Shown piece after piece: positions 60,755-64,000 of a stretch of 64,000 nucleotides of DNA (position 1 is the first letter of the stretch; each line of letters opens with the position of its first letter). Source of the stretch: UBA7446 sp049596455. Its GTDB lineage: Bacteria > Bacteroidota > Bacteroidia > Flavobacteriales > Flavobacteriaceae. The stretch is from assembly GCA_049596455.1 (NCBI GenBank), contig JBMYLP010000002.1:157243-221242 (forward strand), read 5' to 3'. Under the pieces are notes generated by a model. The model was not told the origin of the DNA. It did not search any database and saw nothing but the letters and a program-made list of their open reading frames with translations. Position numbers and translations under genes: made by a program.

Positions 60755-61288
60755 TTAGGCGGGGCGTAAATGCATAAAGAAATGCCACATGACTACCCCT
60801 GCAGAAGTGGCTACGTTTAAGGAGTGTTTTGTGCCCAATTGGGGGATTTCCACCGCAGTATTACAAACGTCAATAACCTCTTGAGAAACGCCCTTGACTT
60901 CGTTGCCTAATACCAACACTGCAGTTTGCGTTGGATTTGGTTTGACTTCATCTAAAAATGTAGCTCCTTTCACTTGCTCAACCGCATAGCAATGTGCTCC
61001 TGATTCGCGCAATGTTGCTACGGCTTGAACGGCAGAATCGGCATGACGCCATGCCACACTTTCTGTTGCGCCGAGTGCTGTTTTTTGAATGTCTTTATGT
61101 GGAGGAATAGGTGTAATGCCACAAAGAACAATTTCCGAAACCCGAAACGCATCTGCGGTACGAAAAATAGCCCCTACATTGTTTCTGCTTCGAATGTTAT
61201 CCAAAACCAAAACGATATTCGATTTTGGTGCAGCTTTAAATGCAGCCACATCCATTCGATTGAGTTCATCCATGGTCCATTTTCGCAT
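60755..61288 (-). CDS. TrmH/SpoU-family RNA 2'-O-methyltransferase
   Basis: A 177-residue SPOUT methyltransferase with motif 1 NNVGAIFRTADAF, motif 2 VLGNEVKGVSQEVI and motif 3 SLNVATSAGVVMW, all intact. It lacks the extra N-terminal substrate domain of longer TrmH proteins, so the target (tRNA or rRNA) is not known. Divergent from mutS. Confidence 0.92.
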   Translation of the reverse strand: MRKWTMDELNRMDVAAFKAAPKSNIVLVLDNIRSRNNVGAIFRTADAFRVSEIVLCGITPIPPHKDIQKTALGATESVAWRHADSAVQAVATLRESGAHCYAVEQVKGATFLDEVKPNPTQTAVLVLGNEVKGVSQEVIDVCNTAVEIPQLGTKHSLNVATSAGVVMWHFFMHLRPA

Positions 61289-61292
61289 AACG

Positions 61293-61300
61293 CAAAGGTA
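61293..61300 (-). promoter_or_regulatory. -7 promoter box immediately before the trmH-like gene
   Basis: On the minus strand TACCTTTG, an exact TAnnTTTG match, ends 4 nt before the ATG (61288). It predicts a leaderless transcript. Confidence 0.55.
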
Positions 61301-61349
61301 CGTTGTGTTTGGCTAAAAATGGTAAATTAGCACGAACTAAACCCACGCT

Positions 61350-63929
61350 TTGTCCGCAAAAAAAACAACCAAAGAAACGCCCTTGATGAAGCAGTACAAT
61401 CAAATCAAGGCGAAATATCCTGATGCCATTCTGCTTTTTCGGGTAGGGGATTTTTATGAAACTTTTGGTCAAGATGCTGTTAAGGCGGCACGCATTTTAG
61501 GAATTTTGCTTACCAAACGCGGTGCAGGAAGCACCAGCGAAACCGAATTGGCAGGATTTCCGCATCATTCGCTACACACCTATTTGCCCAAATTAGTACG
61601 CGCAGGACAGCGAGTTGCCATATGCGACCAGTTGGAAGATCCTAAGCTCACCAAAAAAATTGTAAAGCGCGGCGTGACGGAACTGGTAACGCCTGGCGTT
61701 ACACTTACCGATGGGGTTTTGGATGAAAAAAACAATAATTTTTTAGGTGCGCTGTTCATGCAACAAAATGCCCTAGGCTTTGCCTATTTGGATATTTCTA
61801 CGGGTGAATTTCAATGGGCAGAAGGGAGCACAGCCGAAATTAGTGCCCTGTTGCAGCAGTTAGAGGTAAAAGAATTGTTGGTTGCCAAACCCCAACGCAA
61901 ATCCATTGTAGCATTATTGGGAGATGGACTTCCTTATTTTATGTTGGAAGATTGGGTGTTTCAATCCGAATATGCTACTGAAAAGTTAATGCAGCATTTT
62001 GGTGTAAAAACCTTAAAGGGATTTGGGTTTGATGGCGCAGAACTTGGTTTAATTGCTTCGGGGGTAGTATTACATTATTTACTAGAAACCGAGCACGCCA
62101 AATTGGGTCACTTGGTGCAACTCAAGCGACACAATCCTCAACAACAAGTTTGGATGGACAGGTTTACGGTTCGTAACTTAGAACTTATTTCGCCTAATGC
62201 GCCAGAGGCGATTACGCTTTTGGATGTGATTGATCATACTGCAACGGCTATGGGCGGGAGGCTGCTTAGAAGGTGGATTACGGCACCACTTACAGATGTT
62301 GAGCGCATTAATCACCGACTAGATAGCGTAAGCTATTTTACCCAGAATGCTTCGCTACACAAGCAAATACAAACGTGTTTTAAGCAAATGAATGATGTAG
62401 AGCGTTTGGTGGCTAAAGTTGCCACAGGGCGCATCAACCCTAAAGAAGTAAATGCCTTAAAAAGCACCCTTGCACAAACGACCACACTTACCACATTACT
62501 TGCCGATGCACCCCCTGTTGCACCCCTTTTAGCGCCAATAGATGACACTACTACGTTACAAGCACATATATCAAATTGGTTAGACCCAGAAGCACCTACG
62601 CAATTAGGTAAAGGGGTTACCATCGCTACAGGCGTTTCTACAGAATTAGATGAGTTGCGTGCCCTTGCTCAAGGGGGTCGTGATACGTTGGACGCCATGT
62701 TGGCGCGTGAAACCGAACGCACCGGAATTCCATCGTTAAAAATTGCGTTTAACAATGTGTTTGGGTACTATATTGAAGTACGTAATTTACATAAAGACAA
62801 AGTCCCCGAAGAATGGATTCGAAAGCAAACGCTTGTCAATGCTGAGCGATACATTACAGATGAATTAAAATCGTATGAAACCAAAATTTTGGGTGCAGAG
62901 GAACGCATTGAGGCATTGGAGCTTCAACTGTTTCAGGAATTGATACAATATCTTACGCCCTATATTCAATCGTTGCAAACCACCGCACGTTGCCTGGCGC
63001 AATTGGATGTGCTTAGCGGATTTGCTTTGTTAGCGGTAAAGCAACATTATTGCCGACCAGAATTTGTATCCAACGCTTCACTAGAGATTGTTGAGGGAAG
63101 ACATCCTGTAATAGAACAGCAATTACCCCACGAAAGCCCCTACATTCCAAACGATGTGTATTTGGACAACGACGAGCAGCAAATCATTATGATTACAGGT
63201 CCGAACATGTCGGGGAAATCAGCCATTTTACGCCAAACGGCACTTATTGTTTTGCTAGCGCAGATGGGAAGTTATGTGCCCGCTAAAGAAGTGCGTATGG
63301 GTGTGGTGGATAAACTTTTTACCCGAGTTGGTGCGAGTGATAACATCTCAAAAGGGGAGTCTACCTTTATGGTGGAAATGCACGAAACGGCAGCGATAAT
63401 GAATAACATTTCGGAGCGAAGTTTGATTTTATTGGATGAAATTGGGCGAGGCACAAGTACCTATGACGGTATTTCTATTGCTTGGGCGTTGGCGGAATAT
63501 GTACATGAACACCCTACCAAACCCAAGACCTTATTTGCTACGCATTACCATGAATTGAATGCCATGTCTGCACAGTTTGAGCGTATTAAAAATTACAATG
63601 TTTCGGTGCAAGAGGTTGCCGATGACGTATTGTTTTTACGCAAGCTTGTCCCTGGAGGAAGCGCCCATAGTTTTGGGATTCACGTGGCAAAAATGGCAGG
63701 AATGCCAAAATGGATTTTGCAGCGTTCAAAGCAAATGCTGCAGCAGTTGGAAGCCACACGCCACGCCGTAGAAACAGGGGAGCAGCCCATGCAGTTGAGT
63801 ATGTTTCAGTTAGACGACCCCCTATTGGAAGATGTAAGAGAGCAAATCTTAGCTCTTAACATAGACGAATTGACCCCTGTGAAGGCACTTATGCAGCTGA
63901 ACGAGCTAAAACGAAAACTGAGCAAATAG
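61350..63929 (+). CDS. mutS: DNA mismatch repair protein MutS
   Basis: Recognises mismatches and starts repair. The 859-residue protein has the mismatch-binding FYETF in RVGDFYETFGQDA, the connector and lever domains, Walker A GPNMSGKSAILRQ, GESTFMVEMHETA, and LDEIGRGTSTYDG. The start is TTG at 61350; the next in-frame ATG (61386, MKQYNQIK) would cut the usual N-terminal basic head before TPLMKQY, so TTG is preferred. A TTG-N17-TAAATTAG promoter-like pair (61303-61330) lies upstream. Confidence 0.96.
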   Translation: MSAKKTTKETPLMKQYNQIKAKYPDAILLFRVGDFYETFGQDAVKAARILGILLTKRGAGSTSETELAGFPHHSLHTYLPKLVRAGQRVAICDQLEDPKLTKKIVKRGVTELVTPGVTLTDGVLDEKNNNFLGALFMQQNALGFAYLDISTGEFQWAEGSTAEISALLQQLEVKELLVAKPQRKSIVALLGDGLPYFMLEDWVFQSEYATEKLMQHFGVKTLKGFGFDGAELGLIASGVVLHYLLETEHAKLGHLVQLKRHNPQQQVWMDRFTVRNLELISPNAPEAITLLDVIDHTATAMGGRLLRRWITAPLTDVERINHRLDSVSYFTQNASLHKQIQTCFKQMNDVERLVAKVATGRINPKEVNALKSTLAQTTTLTTLLADAPPVAPLLAPIDDTTTLQAHISNWLDPEAPTQLGKGVTIATGVSTELDELRALAQGGRDTLDAMLARETERTGIPSLKIAFNNVFGYYIEVRNLHKDKVPEEWIRKQTLVNAERYITDELKSYETKILGAEERIEALELQLFQELIQYLTPYIQSLQTTARCLAQLDVLSGFALLAVKQHYCRPEFVSNASLEIVEGRHPVIEQQLPHESPYIPNDVYLDNDEQQIIMITGPNMSGKSAILRQTALIVLLAQMGSYVPAKEVRMGVVDKLFTRVGASDNISKGESTFMVEMHETAAIMNNISERSLILLDEIGRGTSTYDGISIAWALAEYVHEHPTKPKTLFATHYHELNAMSAQFERIKNYNVSVQEVADDVLFLRKLVPGGSAHSFGIHVAKMAGMPKWILQRSKQMLQQLEATRHAVETGEQPMQLSMFQLDDPLLEDVREQILALNIDELTPVKALMQLNELKRKLSK

Positions 63930-63931
63930 TG

Positions 63932-63963
63932 TTGTGTAGAAAACTGATATTTCACTACATTTG
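63932..63963 (+). promoter_or_regulatory. Promoter of the downstream tRNA gene
   Basis: TTG at 63932-63934 and TACATTTG at 63956-63963, 21 bp apart, fit the Bacteroidota promoter. The tRNA 5' end lies 10 nt further on. Confidence 0.65.
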
Positions 63964-63973
63964 CCTTCCAATT

Positions 63974-64000
63974 GCGAAAGTAGCTCAGGGGTAGAGCATC
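63974..64000 (+). tRNA. 5' part of a tRNA gene, probably tRNA-Gly (cut by window end)
   Basis: GCGAAAG is a plausible acceptor-stem strand, then TA, then the D-arm AGCTCAGGGGTAGAGC, a standard D-loop with GG and the AGC stem closing. Only the first 27 bases are present, so the anticodon is not visible. From memory, flavobacterial tRNA-Gly(GCC) genes begin in this way. Confidence 0.85.

Noticed and set aside
1..64000. CRISPR array, rRNA operon, prophage or insertion sequence
   Set aside because: No regularly spaced repeats, no rRNA signature sequences, no integrase, transposase or phage structural gene were found on either strand.

Overview
The window reads as chromosomal DNA of an aerobic, probably marine member of the Flavobacteriaceae or a close relative in the Bacteroidota. 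Supporting signs are SprA (the giant type IX secretion pore), an alternative complex III/aa3 oxidase module, a fused CcoNO cbb3 oxidase, a Bacteroidota-type DUF6089-uppS-bamA-ompH-ompH block, almost no Shine-Dalgarno sequences, and many promoter boxes of the Bacteroidota form TAnnTTTG. Coding density is high. No rRNA, CRISPR array, transposase or prophage gene is visible.

Layout. 1-3676 (+): end of an alternative complex III operon (ActF) running into aa3 oxidase subunits II and I. 3703-9682 (-): the complete cbb3 oxidase operon ccoS-ccoNO-ccoQ-ccoP-ccoG-ccoH(fixH)-safE, including two small genes of 50 and 55 codons. 9758-12145 (-): copper ATPase ccoI, divergent from a Crp/Fnr-type regulator (12239, +). 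Two near-identical palindromes (9749-9760, 12187-12198) look like its operators. 12935-25423 (+): ruvB, queG, malic enzyme, ruvA, sprA, gcvH. 25499-26985: two tandem tonB paralogues. 27069-31990 (+): heme O synthase, two subunits III, subunit IV and Sco-type assembly factors, which together serve the aa3 oxidase at the left edge. 32060-37820 (+): a MacAB-TolC-like export operon with two separate permeases, then tsaB.

38548-40842 is a small accessory patch: an NTF2-like lipoprotein, an alpha/alpha-toroid-like protein, a bulged hairpin, and a ParE-family toxin facing a helix-turn-helix antitoxin tail-to-tail with a 21-bp overlap. From 40874 on, housekeeping genes resume: nfu, a gamma-carbonic anhydrase, murI, the outer-membrane assembly block (ompH, ompH, bamA, uppS, DUF6089), nadK, pdxJ, a hydrolase, a flavobacterial-type inverted repeat (51135-51280), tig-clpP-clpX, a GH3-like enzyme, a DUF2797 protein, rluF, a queuosine-precursor transporter, sppA, folK, trmH and mutS. 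The window ends inside a tRNA gene, probably tRNA-Gly.

Most noteworthy observations: (i) a consistent geometry in which a -7 promoter box ends 4-5 nt before the start codon of at least seven genes, predicting leaderless mRNAs; (ii) the paired Fnr-like operators in class-II activator position on the cbb3 and ccoI promoters; (iii) the convergent, overlapping toxin-antitoxin pair; (iv) a cysteine-free Sco-like protein next to a normal Sco protein.
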